This document shows positions 6,681-14,389 of a stretch of 14,474 nucleotides of DNA, in pieces. The notes below the pieces were generated by a model. It was not told where the DNA came from and did no database searches. It saw only the letters and a list, made by a program, of their open reading frames with translations. Location: NCBI GenBank assembly GCA_964244955.1, contig CAXTKQ010000103.1, positions 1-14,474 of the forward strand, read 5' to 3'. The stretch comes from Mucilaginibacter_A sp964244955. Lineage in GTDB: Bacteria; Bacteroidota; Bacteroidia; Sphingobacteriales; Sphingobacteriaceae. Both the position numbers and the translations under genes were made by a program. Positions within the stretch are counted from its first letter, which is position 1. Each line of letters starts with the position of its first letter.

Positions 6681-8111
6681 ATGCAAAAAGAGCAGATTTC
6701 TGTTTTTGATATGTTTAAAATTGGTATCGGGCCGTCCAGCTCGCATACTTTGGGCCCGTGGCGGGCGGCGCAGCAGTTTGTGCAATGGTTAGCAAATTCG
6801 GCGCAACTGCCAAAAGTTACACAAATCAAAATCCTGCTGTATGGCTCGCTGGCGAAAACCGGAAAAGGGCACGGAACGGATATTGCCGTTTTGCTGGGTT
6901 TAAGCGGAGACGATCCGGTTAAGTTTGATGTGGATCAGGTTGAACCGAAAACTCAATACATTCAGCAAAGCCGGCAACTAAATTTAGGTGGTAAAAGAAG
7001 CATCCGTTTTTCGTACGAAGACGACCTGCTTTTTTTGATGGGCAGCAGTTTGCCTTTTCACCCAAATGCCGTTACTTTTCAGGCTTTTTTGGAAGATGGA
7101 AAAGCTGTTAGCGAAACTTATTATTCTATCGGCGGCGGTTTTGTGGTGAACGACAAGGGCACATCTTCTGCTGCAAAACCTGAAGTTGATTTGCCTTTTC
7201 CGATAGAAACAGCGAACGACCTGTTGCATTGGTGTTTAAAAACCGGCTTAAAAGTTTCGGATATTGTAATGGAAAACGAACTTGCCTGGCGCACTGAAGA
7301 AGCAACAAAAGCGGGCGTATTGCAGATTTTTGAAGTGATGAAAGCCTGTTTGTACCGCGGCTGCCACACGTCCGGCTATTTGCCCGGCGGTTTGAATGTT
7401 GCCCGCCGTGCCGCCCGAACAAACAAGCGTTTGTTGGGCGATGCCGTTTACCACGATTACGAAAGCTGGATCACAGCCATTAAACAAAAAAGTAGCAGTT
7501 TTACCTATATTTTAGATTGGGTAAGCTGTTTTGCTTTGGCGGTGAATGAAGAAAACGCTTCTTTCGGCCGTGTAGTTACGGCGCCAACCAATGGTGCGGC
7601 AGGCGTTATCCCGGCTGTTTTGCAATATTTATTAATTTTTTGTGATAAAAACAGCATCGGCCAAACTATCCGTTTTTTGTTGACGGCTTCTGAAATTGGC
7701 AGCATCTTTAAAAAAGGTTCTACCATTTCTGCAGCGATGGGTGGTTGCCAGGCAGAAATCGGCGTTTCTTCGGCGATGGCAGCCGCCGCTTTAACCGAAT
7801 GTTTGGGCGGGTCGCAACGCCAGGTTTTGATGGCAGCCGAGATTGCGATGGAACATCATCTCGGCATGACTTGCGACCCGATTGGCGGTTTGGTACAAGT
7901 TCCCTGCATCGAACGGAATACGATGGGCGCGATCAAAGCGATCACGGCTTCGCAACTGGCTTTGCAAAGCAACCCGGACAATGCACGCGTCAGTTTAAAT
8001 GCAGTAGTAAAAACGATGTGGGAAACCGCGCAGGACATGAACTCGAAATACAAAGAAACTGCCGATGGCGGTTTGGCCGTTCAAATCCCGATCTCGATGC
8101 CGGAATGCTGA
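6681..8111 (+). CDS. sdaA: L-serine dehydratase (L-serine ammonia-lyase), iron-sulfur type
   Basis: A 476-aa cytoplasmic enzyme converting L-serine to pyruvate and ammonia. It is the single-chain form with beta-like and alpha-like domains fused. Seen motifs: GIGPSSSHTLGPWRAA (15-30), the YGSLAKTGKGHGTD segment (about 54-67), TAPTNGAAGVIPA, and three cysteines expected to bind the [4Fe-4S] cluster: Cys356 in AAMGGCQAE, Cys398 and Cys409 in TCDPIGGLVQVPCIER. The length fits the family. ATG 6681 and the adjacent ATG 6678 are both possible starts; family members begin shortly before the SVFDMFKIGIG segment, so one of these two is right. It stands alone on the plus strand, divergent from the DUF2752 gene and convergent with the SGNH hydrolase gene. 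It appears intact. Confidence 0.97.
   Translation: MQKEQISVFDMFKIGIGPSSSHTLGPWRAAQQFVQWLANSAQLPKVTQIKILLYGSLAKTGKGHGTDIAVLLGLSGDDPVKFDVDQVEPKTQYIQQSRQLNLGGKRSIRFSYEDDLLFLMGSSLPFHPNAVTFQAFLEDGKAVSETYYSIGGGFVVNDKGTSSAAKPEVDLPFPIETANDLLHWCLKTGLKVSDIVMENELAWRTEEATKAGVLQIFEVMKACLYRGCHTSGYLPGGLNVARRAARTNKRLLGDAVYHDYESWITAIKQKSSSFTYILDWVSCFALAVNEENASFGRVVTAPTNGAAGVIPAVLQYLLIFCDKNSIGQTIRFLLTASEIGSIFKKGSTISAAMGGCQAEIGVSSAMAAAALTECLGGSQRQVLMAAEIAMEHHLGMTCDPIGGLVQVPCIERNTMGAIKAITASQLALQSNPDNARVSLNAVVKTMWETAQDMNSKYKETADGGLAVQIPISMPEC
6992..7003 (+). repeat. Dispersed core motif, A form (copy 8)
   Basis: Exact TAAAAGAAGCAT, preceded by TTTAGGTGG and followed by C. It lies in the sense direction in sdaA, encoding GKRSI. 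The upstream TTTAGGTGG is shared with the copy at 8123. Confidence 0.85.
7646..7657 (+). repeat. Dispersed core motif, B form (copy 9)
   Basis: Exact TAAAAACAGCAT, preceded by GA (after a T run) and followed by C. It lies in the sense direction in sdaA, encoding DKNSI. Confidence 0.8.
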
Positions 8112-8122
8112 TTTTTAGGTGG

Positions 8123-8134
8123 TAAAAGAAGTAT
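8123..8134 (+). repeat. Dispersed core motif, A form (copy 10)
   Basis: Exact TAAAAGAAGTAT, preceded by TTTTTAGGTGG. It begins 11 bases after the sdaA stop, in the 108-base spacer between the convergent sdaA and SGNH hydrolase genes. I see no strong terminator hairpin in that spacer. Confidence 0.85.
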
Positions 8135-8219
8135 GGGTTGTGCTGTCAGGATATTTCGGGCATCTTGCAAAAAAGGTTCTTAAGAGGATTCCCAAACAGG
8201 TTGGGGACAACAAAAACTT

Positions 8220-8933
8220 CTATTTCAACTTCGAAAGCACAACCGGTTCCAGTTCCTTCACCCACAATCCATACATTTTGGCAGATGGATGCAAACCATC
8301 AACAGCAACTAAAGAAGGATTGTTTGCCGCAGTTCTGGAGATAACGGTAATATCCACATAAGCAACGCCTGCTTTTGCACTTTCTTCTTTGTTAATAGCG
8401 TTAAACTGAGCGATCTCTCCGGCAATTGCACTTCTGTTATAGCCGTTTGCAAACGGTGTAACGCCCCAATCAGGTATCGAAAGCACAAAAACATGTTGTT
8501 TGTTGCCTTTGGCGAAGTAGATGGCCTGGTTTAACAAAGCAACAAATTGCTGGCGGTATGCAGCTTGACTATAGTTTCTAAACTGGTTGTTTACACCAAT
8601 CAAAAGCGTAACCAAATCAAATTTAGCCTCTGGTTTTTCTGTGTTGATAGCGGTTTGCAGTTCATCTGTTGTCCAGCCGGTTTGGGCGATAATCCTCGGA
8701 TCGGCAAAAACCACCTGCTGCCCGTTCAATGATTTTACCAATTGTGCCGGAAAAGAAGCATCAGCCGGAACAGACTGGCCGATGGTATAAGAATCGCCCA
8801 AAGCCAAATATTGCAATGCTTCTTTTACCGGTGTATTATTGGGCATAGCCGGAGCAGGGCTATAAGTTTTATCTGTTTTACAGGAAACAAGTCCGGTAAA
8901 TAACAAAACAGGAAGCAGGAAAACCATTTTCAT
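8220..8933 (-). CDS. SGNH/GDSL-family hydrolase, lipoprotein
   Basis: A 237-aa exported esterase-like protein. ATG 8933 is preferred because it starts directly before the signal peptide; the frame also allows TTG at 8951. The signal ends in a lipobox, GLVSC, with Cys18 as the lipid-modified residue. The SGNH blocks are present: block I LALGDSYTIG with nucleophile Ser48, block II Gly86 in AQTGWTT, block III GVNN (113-116), and block V DGLHPS with Asp212 and His215. The family hydrolyses ester or acyl bonds in lipids or acetylated sugars; the substrate cannot be told here. A membrane-anchored SGNH hydrolase beside a SusC/SusD pair might deacetylate a glycan, but the susCD terminator separates them, so it is probably its own transcript. 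Confidence 0.92.
   Translation of the reverse strand: MKMVFLLPVLLFTGLVSCKTDKTYSPAPAMPNNTPVKEALQYLALGDSYTIGQSVPADASFPAQLVKSLNGQQVVFADPRIIAQTGWTTDELQTAINTEKPEAKFDLVTLLIGVNNQFRNYSQAAYRQQFVALLNQAIYFAKGNKQHVFVLSIPDWGVTPFANGYNRSAIAGEIAQFNAINKEESAKAGVAYVDITVISRTAANNPSLVAVDGLHPSAKMYGLWVKELEPVVLSKLK
8816..8827 (-). repeat. Dispersed core motif, A form (copy 11)
   Basis: Exact TAAAAGAAGCAT on the minus strand, preceded by CCGG and followed by T. It lies in the sense direction in the SGNH hydrolase gene, encoding VKEAL, a reading frame different from the copy in sdaA. Confidence 0.85.
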
Positions 8934-9126
8934 TTTAACAAGCCATTTCAAACAATACGTAAATGTGGTGTTGCAAGGTTTTTTTTAAATCCCTTTCTAA
9001 CTATTGTTTGATTGATTTTCGCTGCCAGAGACGTAGCCGCTTTGCTTTCTACCTAAAAAACCAATATTTAATGAGCGAAATTTATGTTGCTGTTGCAAAC
9101 AGGGGAAATTATTAAAAATATCTGGA

Positions 9127-9138
9127 ATGCTGTTTTTA
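9127..9138 (-). repeat. Dispersed core motif, B form, left arm of inverted pair (copy 12)
   Basis: Exact TAAAAACAGCAT on the minus strand, followed by T. It faces the A-form copy at 9145 across a 6-base spacer, TGCCGG. Confidence 0.85.
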
Positions 9139-9144
9139 TGCCGG

Positions 9145-9156
9145 TAAAAGAAGCAT
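9145..9156 (+). repeat. Dispersed core motif, A form, right arm of inverted pair (copy 13)
   Basis: Exact TAAAAGAAGCAT, preceded by CCGG with a T5 run upstream, and followed by C. With 9127-9138 it can form a hairpin in which 11 of 12 positions pair, counting one G-T wobble. Confidence 0.85.
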
Positions 9157-9160
9157 CAAC

Positions 9161-9197
9161 AAAAATGGGCAGTTTCAACCGCTGTTGAAACCGCCCA
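9161..9197 (-). terminator. Intrinsic terminator of the susC-susD transcript
   Basis: On the minus strand TGGGC, one mismatch, GTTTCAAC, loop AGCG, then the complementary arm, followed directly by a run of five T (9165-9161). The stem covers 9166-9197 with 13 paired positions. It lies 26 bases beyond the susD stop. Confidence 0.88.
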
Positions 9198-9222
9198 TCA
9201 AACAAATTGGTTTAAACCCTGC

Positions 9223-10878
9223 TTAGTTTGGGTTTACAATTGGCGCACTGCCTGCAGCAGGTGTATTTAATTGTGCTTCATCAGCCGGTACATCCCAATA
9301 ATCTAAGAAATTGTAGTTGATGGTGGCATTGGTGTTTACTACCGCATTGGTGCTCCCGGCTACAGGGTTAGAAAGTACCACTGCACCTTTACGGCCTCCT
9401 CCTTTAGCTACATCGTAAATTATGCCTAACCGGCGTGCATCATAAAAACTCGTGCCTCTAAAAACCAGTGCAACCCTTCTTTCTCGGCGTACTTCTTCTT
9501 TGGCGGCGGCAACAGACAACCCTGTCCCGGCTACTTTGGCCAATCCCGCACCTTGATAGGCCCGCACATTATCAATACTAACCAGCCCCAAATCAATTTG
9601 ATCGGTATTAATCAATGCTTCCGCTTTCATCAATTCGTTTTCTTCATAACTTGGCCCAATAAAAACCTCGTAATTGCCGGGTGTTTTATCACTTAAAATT
9701 GCTGCGCCTGCTACACCGCTGCCTCCGCTAAGCAGTTGCCAGCGGGTACTAAAAGTGAAGCCGCCAACCTGGTTTAAGTATTGGTTCATCACAAAATTAT
9801 TAGCCTGCCTTTTATCGCCGGGCTTATATTCCTGGATCAGTCGTTCGCTGATCTTAAATGTTGCCGATTTTGGCAAACCTGTTGACATGGCTGCAACAGA
9901 ACCGCTCCCGGCCGAAAAGAAACCGTTTGTACTGGTGGTGCGGCCGGTAAAAACCAGGTCGGAAGACTGGATGCCATTATTGACCAACGTTAAAATACTG
10001 GCCCAATCGGCAGCCGTCATGGCTGAAACTTGTTTATTGGCCATCATGTTTCTTGCTTTCAAGCTGTTGATGTTATGGATCCACATTTGCGAGCTTAAAA
10101 TACCACCTTTGCCCGTTTGCACAAACGATGGCAGCAATTGCCCTAAAACAGTGTTGTAATCTGCCGTAGTTGAAACACTGCCCAACAAAGTTGCAGCTTG
10201 GTCTAAACAACGGTTCGACTCTGCAATAATAGCTGCACTGTTTACATAGTTCGGAACGATGCCACTAACAGTATTATTGATTAAGCCTGCATAATAAAGC
10301 GAACCGATACGGGCATAAGCATAGCCTTTCCACCAATATGCCCAAGCTTTCAATGTATTTTTTTTGGTGGCAGCATCGCCGGAAAAACTGATCCCATCAA
10401 CTAAGGAAAGGATTTGATTGGAGGAATTGTTTAAGCCATACATGTATGCCCATTCGTAATAAAAAGCATTGGCGCTTCTTTTATCGCGCGAATTACTGAT
10501 CCTCAAAACGCTTTTTTGGGGCGATGAAGTAGAAATTTTAGTCCCGTCATCCAAAATAACATAATCAGGCAACCCAATTACGTTTATGTTTTGGTTTGAT
10601 GCTTCTGCCCCAATATCATCGGCCATCAGTTCCTGGAAACCGTAGCATAAGGAAAAGAAGCTGTCGCCCAGCCAGTTTTGACCGCTGGTGTAAGCCGGGC
10701 TTCCGTTAAAACCATTAATATAAACGCCGCCACTTGCCAAAGAAATTAAGCCTGATTCGCTTTGTGCCTGATCTATTGTAGGAGAATTCGGGTTTTTAAC
10801 ATCCAGTTCTTTTTTACAAGATGTAGCGCCTATCAACAGGCTGGTGATGATACAAATTGCTGTTATCTGTTTTTTCAT
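9223..10878 (-). CDS. SusD/RagB-family outer-membrane lipoprotein
   Basis: A 551-aa surface lipoprotein that would cap the neighbouring TonB-dependent transporter and help bind its ligand. The signal peptide ends in GATSC, with Cys21 as the lipid-modified residue. Family features are the early SxLISLASGGVY helix, the YAWWWKGYAYARIG-like helix (about 176-191), MKAEALIN and the C-terminal RRERRVALVFRGTSFYDARRLG, which is typical of SusD proteins. The ATG is 21 bases after the SusC stop, so the two are co-transcribed, and a terminator follows. No glycoside hydrolase, sulfatase or peptidase lies in the window to reveal the substrate, so polysaccharide, peptide or other nutrients remain possible. 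Confidence 0.95.
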   Translation of the reverse strand: MKKQITAICIITSLLIGATSCKKELDVKNPNSPTIDQAQSESGLISLASGGVYINGFNGSPAYTSGQNWLGDSFFSLCYGFQELMADDIGAEASNQNINVIGLPDYVILDDGTKISTSSPQKSVLRISNSRDKRSANAFYYEWAYMYGLNNSSNQILSLVDGISFSGDAATKKNTLKAWAYWWKGYAYARIGSLYYAGLINNTVSGIVPNYVNSAAIIAESNRCLDQAATLLGSVSTTADYNTVLGQLLPSFVQTGKGGILSSQMWIHNINSLKARNMMANKQVSAMTAADWASILTLVNNGIQSSDLVFTGRTTSTNGFFSAGSGSVAAMSTGLPKSATFKISERLIQEYKPGDKRQANNFVMNQYLNQVGGFTFSTRWQLLSGGSGVAGAAILSDKTPGNYEVFIGPSYEENELMKAEALINTDQIDLGLVSIDNVRAYQGAGLAKVAGTGLSVAAAKEEVRRERRVALVFRGTSFYDARRLGIIYDVAKGGGRKGAVVLSNPVAGSTNAVVNTNATINYNFLDYWDVPADEAQLNTPAAGSAPIVNPN

Positions 10879-10899
10879 TTGTTGCTGTTTAATAATTGA

Positions 10900-13800
10900 T
10901 TAGAAACCAAGGTTTAACCCTAATTGATACGATTTGCTGTTTGGTGTTGAATCATGGTCAACGCCCCTGTCAAATGCAGAATTAGAAGCCCCGGAACTTA
11001 TTTCAGGATCAAAACCGGTGTATTTGGTAAAGGTTAAAATGTTGCGTCCGGTCAGGGTTAATTGCACTCTTCGGAAAACTTTATTTTTAATCAGGCTGGA
11101 AAAATCATAACTCAACGAAATGTTCCTTAAACGTAAAAAAGAAGCATCTTCATAAAAATAGTCTTTCGTTCCGTTTCGGGCCGGACCGTTCCTGGCACCA
11201 AAATAATCGGCATAAATACTTCTGTAATAAGCAGTATAAGCTGCTGTTGTACCGTTTATCGTTACTGGTTTATCATAATCCCCGCTTATGCCGTCGCGGT
11301 ACATCCACTCCTTGGTTTGGTTATACAAATGGCTGCCTTGCACCCAATCAAACTGAAAACCAAATGTGAGGGCTTTATAATTAAAGCTATTGATGAAAGA
11401 CATGTTGAACTTAGGATTAGGGTCGCCCAAAGGATAAACTTCATTGGTAAACTGTACGCCTTTGGTGGTTTTATCCACTACGCGCCCGTTAACAATTTCG
11501 TAGTTCCCATAGTTGGCCGGTAAAATATAAGGCGTACCATTCAAGCGTGTTTGGCTTAAGCTGGTCAATGCTTTGTAACCATAAATTTGTCCGATTTTTT
11601 GTCCTGCAATCAGCACTTCCTGCGTACTGCCAGCAGATGAAGTCAGGATAATCGGCGGCCCGTTGATTTTATCAATCCTGGAAGTTTCATTGCTAAAATT
11701 GGTTGTAAAATTCCAGTTAAAGCCTTTGGCCTGTAAAATATTGACGTTAAAAGAAGCCTGGAAGCCATGCGAAGACAGGTCAATAGCATTGGTTTTAATA
11801 GTTGAGGCACCGGTTGAAGGTGCTTCGCTGATATTATAAATGATATTGTTGCCTTTGCGTGTCCAGTAGGTGGCGCTTAAAGCAAAATTGTTAAACCAAT
11901 TTCCATTCGAACCTTTAATGCTGATATCTGTACCATATTCTATTTCCCTGGAAACTTCTACGTTTAAAGCAGGGTTATTTTGAGCGCCTGGCAGTGCAAA
12001 GGCCAACTGGGTACCGATATTTGATGGGGTAAGTGTTGGATAACGGTCAAAAGGGTTAGGCTGGATACCGGCTTTACCAAAGGCAGCCCGCAGTTTAAAC
12101 TCAGGAATTATATCGCCCAATTTGCTATCTTTCCAAAAACCAAAGGACGAAGGCCTTAAATAAGCGTTGGCATTGGGAAAAGTAAAAGGTTTGGAACCTT
12201 GCCCGAAAGCAGAAGAATAATCACTTCGGAAACCGCCCCCTACGCCACCGTATTCGCCAACATCTATTTTCTGGTTCACTACATAACCAAAAGTTACAAA
12301 CGGCTCTATATAATCATATGTAACCTGCTGTGTTTTTGTTTGTTGAAAATTATAGATACTGTATGATGGTAGGCTGTAGCCGTAAGTGTTAAATTGTGAA
12401 TTATTGTTTTTCCGGTAATCATATTGCAACAAGGTACTGGTAGTGATCGGGACATTGAGGTGAAAATCTTTTTGAAAATCAGTCCTGATGGTTGCCGAAG
12501 CATTGATATTTTGAAAAGTTGTTTTGTAAATAAAGTTGTCTAATTCCCCGGTATTATCACTTCCGTTGTTGTAGGATGTCCAGGTGTTTAAATCCCTTGA
12601 GTTGGCGTTGCCGCTTTGGTTCTTGTAGATGTAGTTAACGTTCCTGTTGGAGTAGTTGATGCCATATTTTGCATTCAACTCTACAAACCTGTTTATTTTA
12701 TAATCTGCCTGAAGGTTTTGTAAAATGTCAAGCCTATTGGTATTGTTGCTGCTGTATTCTGTACGATAAAAAGGGTTGCTTCCGTTAACACTAACCGTGC
12801 CGGAGTTTAAAGAGAAAGGATAGTTACCATCGGGCAGGGTTTGGTAGAAATCATAAAATGGAGATGAATTTAGCGCATTGTACAAACCATTGTTGCCAAT
12901 GCCAAGACCCGGGTTTATGGTATTTTTAGTATAAACCAATTCTGTTGTAGAACGAATGGTAAACCCTTTGAACAACTGGACACCTAAGTTGGTCGTCAGG
13001 TTTGTACGGTCATTATACCCATTAAACCTGATGTTGCTTTGCTGATGGTTGTTGGAAACACTAACCAAATAATCTGCATTTTCGCTGGCTCCGGAAACCG
13101 AAACATTATTGTTTGTGGTGTAGGCTGTTTTAAAAAACTCGGCCAAATGGTCGTAATATTTTAAATTGGTGCCATACTGTGGCTGTGCAATATTTGCAGG
13201 GTTAGACATGGCCGTTGGGTTTCCATTGCCAGCACCAAAAGCCCAGGTAACACCGGGGTAAGTACCGTCTTTGTCTAATTTGATAATACTCCCATTGGCA
13301 TCAACAAAATTACCGCTGGCATCCGTCTTAAAGCTGCTTAATTTTGCCTGGTGCACATTGCCGCTGTTGATGTAATTGCTGGCCGTTACACTGCTGCTCA
13401 CATCAATCCTTATCTTGCCTTGCTGGCCTTTTTTGGTAAAAATCTGGATTACACCATTTGCGCCCTGCGCACCATAAATAGTTGATGCAGCAGCACCTTG
13501 TACTATCTCAATATGGTCAACTGTTGTTAAATCCAGCAAACTTAAATCTGTTGTCCTGGATTCTACCCCATCCACCAAGATCATTGGCGATGTGCCGCCC
13601 TGGATCGTGTTGATACCCCTTAAAACGATATTGGTGCGAGCGCCGGGCGTACCATCAACAGATGATATTTGCGCACCGGGAACTTTACCGGCCAAAGCTT
13701 GGTCAATAGAAGCTTGCGGGTTTGAGGCGAGGTTTTTGCCCGATACAGCAGAAACATCAATACTTGATTTCGTTTTGCTGGTTGCAACACCTGTACCGGT

Positions 13801-14124
13801 AACAACTACTTCACTTAATTGGTTAGTGGTAACAGATAAAGCCCGGTTAACTGTGGTGTTTGCACCAACGGCAACTTCGCTGGTTGTGTAACCAATGTAA
13901 GTAAAAACAAGTGTTTGGCTTCCGGCATGCACAGCAATTTTGTACTTTCCATCTGCACCTGTTACGGTTCCGGTATGGCTGCCTTTTACTGTTACGCTAA
14001 CGCCTGGCAACGGCATTCCATCATTTTTGTCGGTTACTGTTCCTGATATTGTCCTGTTTTGTGCAAAAACATTTGAATTTAACAGAAAAAAGAACAGTAA
14101 ACATTGAAGTAAATTTAATTTCAT
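10900..14124 (-). CDS. SusC/RagA-family TonB-dependent outer-membrane receptor
   Basis: A 1074-aa transporter that imports bulky nutrients across the outer membrane using TonB energy. ATG 14124 is chosen because it starts the signal peptide directly (cleavage likely after Ala21 in NVFAQ) and has AGGGAT 7-8 bases upstream; a TTG at 14151 is in frame but unlikely. Domains in order: CarboxypepD-regulatory-like domain (about 24-100, ISGTVTD and GVSVTVKG), a SusC plug (about 104-235, with SEVVVTGTG, LRGINTI and MILVDGVES), then the beta-barrel to a terminal Phe (LGLNLGF). There is no N-terminal STN domain, so control by a sigma/anti-sigma pair is not expected, and none is encoded here. It is paired with the SusD gene downstream. 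Confidence 0.96.
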   Translation of the reverse strand: MKLNLLQCLLFFFLLNSNVFAQNRTISGTVTDKNDGMPLPGVSVTVKGSHTGTVTGADGKYKIAVHAGSQTLVFTYIGYTTSEVAVGANTTVNRALSVTTNQLSEVVVTGTGVATSKTKSSIDVSAVSGKNLASNPQASIDQALAGKVPGAQISSVDGTPGARTNIVLRGINTIQGGTSPMILVDGVESRTTDLSLLDLTTVDHIEIVQGAAASTIYGAQGANGVIQIFTKKGQQGKIRIDVSSSVTASNYINSGNVHQAKLSSFKTDASGNFVDANGSIIKLDKDGTYPGVTWAFGAGNGNPTAMSNPANIAQPQYGTNLKYYDHLAEFFKTAYTTNNNVSVSGASENADYLVSVSNNHQQSNIRFNGYNDRTNLTTNLGVQLFKGFTIRSTTELVYTKNTINPGLGIGNNGLYNALNSSPFYDFYQTLPDGNYPFSLNSGTVSVNGSNPFYRTEYSSNNTNRLDILQNLQADYKINRFVELNAKYGINYSNRNVNYIYKNQSGNANSRDLNTWTSYNNGSDNTGELDNFIYKTTFQNINASATIRTDFQKDFHLNVPITTSTLLQYDYRKNNNSQFNTYGYSLPSYSIYNFQQTKTQQVTYDYIEPFVTFGYVVNQKIDVGEYGGVGGGFRSDYSSAFGQGSKPFTFPNANAYLRPSSFGFWKDSKLGDIIPEFKLRAAFGKAGIQPNPFDRYPTLTPSNIGTQLAFALPGAQNNPALNVEVSREIEYGTDISIKGSNGNWFNNFALSATYWTRKGNNIIYNISEAPSTGASTIKTNAIDLSSHGFQASFNVNILQAKGFNWNFTTNFSNETSRIDKINGPPIILTSSAGSTQEVLIAGQKIGQIYGYKALTSLSQTRLNGTPYILPANYGNYEIVNGRVVDKTTKGVQFTNEVYPLGDPNPKFNMSFINSFNYKALTFGFQFDWVQGSHLYNQTKEWMYRDGISGDYDKPVTINGTTAAYTAYYRSIYADYFGARNGPARNGTKDYFYEDASFLRLRNISLSYDFSSLIKNKVFRRVQLTLTGRNILTFTKYTGFDPEISSGASNSAFDRGVDHDSTPNSKSYQLGLNLGF

Positions 14125-14295
14125 ACGCTTATCCCTTTTAATTTTAAGCAAAGTAGCTATAAAATTTAAGAAATAGTAGAAAAAATGTGTTCTAATTGAA
14201 ATTTTTGATTAGAAATATCTTTGTTAAGCTGTTTTTAATAAGTTTTTAAAATAAACACTTTAATTTTTTTAAGTTTATATTAATAAAAACCACCA

Positions 14296-14307
14296 ATGCT
14301 TCTTTTA
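14296..14307 (-). repeat. Dispersed core motif, A form (copy 14)
   Basis: Exact TAAAAGAAGCAT on the minus strand, preceded by GGCA and followed by T; intergenic, upstream of susC. Confidence 0.85.
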
Positions 14308-14377
14308 TGCCTATAAATTTTAGTTTAAAAGTTATATTGGTGCAAAAAAGTACAAAAGATTAATAATTTTTATGTGA

Positions 14378-14389
14378 TAAAAGAAGCAT
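14378..14389 (+). repeat. Dispersed core motif, A form (copy 15)
   Basis: Exact TAAAAGAAGCAT, preceded by GTGA with a T5 run upstream; intergenic. It is the inverted partner of 14296-14307 across 70 bases. Confidence 0.85.

Larger units (their letters stand above)
8934..9222. other. Spacer between SGNH hydrolase and susD
   Basis: There is no gene here. It holds the susCD terminator (9161-9197), an inverted pair of dispersed core motifs (9127-9156) and about 190 bases that should contain the SGNH hydrolase promoter. I did not find an exact Bacteroidota -33/-7 pair; TATTGTTTG on the minus strand (8952-8960) is near the -7 consensus but has one base too many. Confidence 0.6.

Noticed and set aside
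8185..8210. CCCAA/TTGGG hairpin between the convergent sdaA and SGNH hydrolase genes as a terminator
   Set aside because: Only five pairs, with no T run after it on either strand.
8750..8761. GAAAAGAAGCAT, near copy of the dispersed motif in the SGNH hydrolase gene
   Set aside because: One mismatch in the core, so not counted with the exact copies; kept out to keep the count strict.
9674..10159. A 161-codon plus-strand ORF across the SusD gene
   Set aside because: Antisense of a conserved SusD sequence; low-complexity translation without family features.
11134..11147. TAAAAAAGAAGCAT in susC, near copy of the dispersed motif
   Set aside because: Two extra A break the core, and the bases encode EDASFL, which is common in SusC proteins, so protein constraint can explain it.
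14149..14155. TACTTTG upstream of susC on the minus strand as a -7 element
   Set aside because: One base shorter than TAnnTTTG and without a -33 partner; too weak to call.
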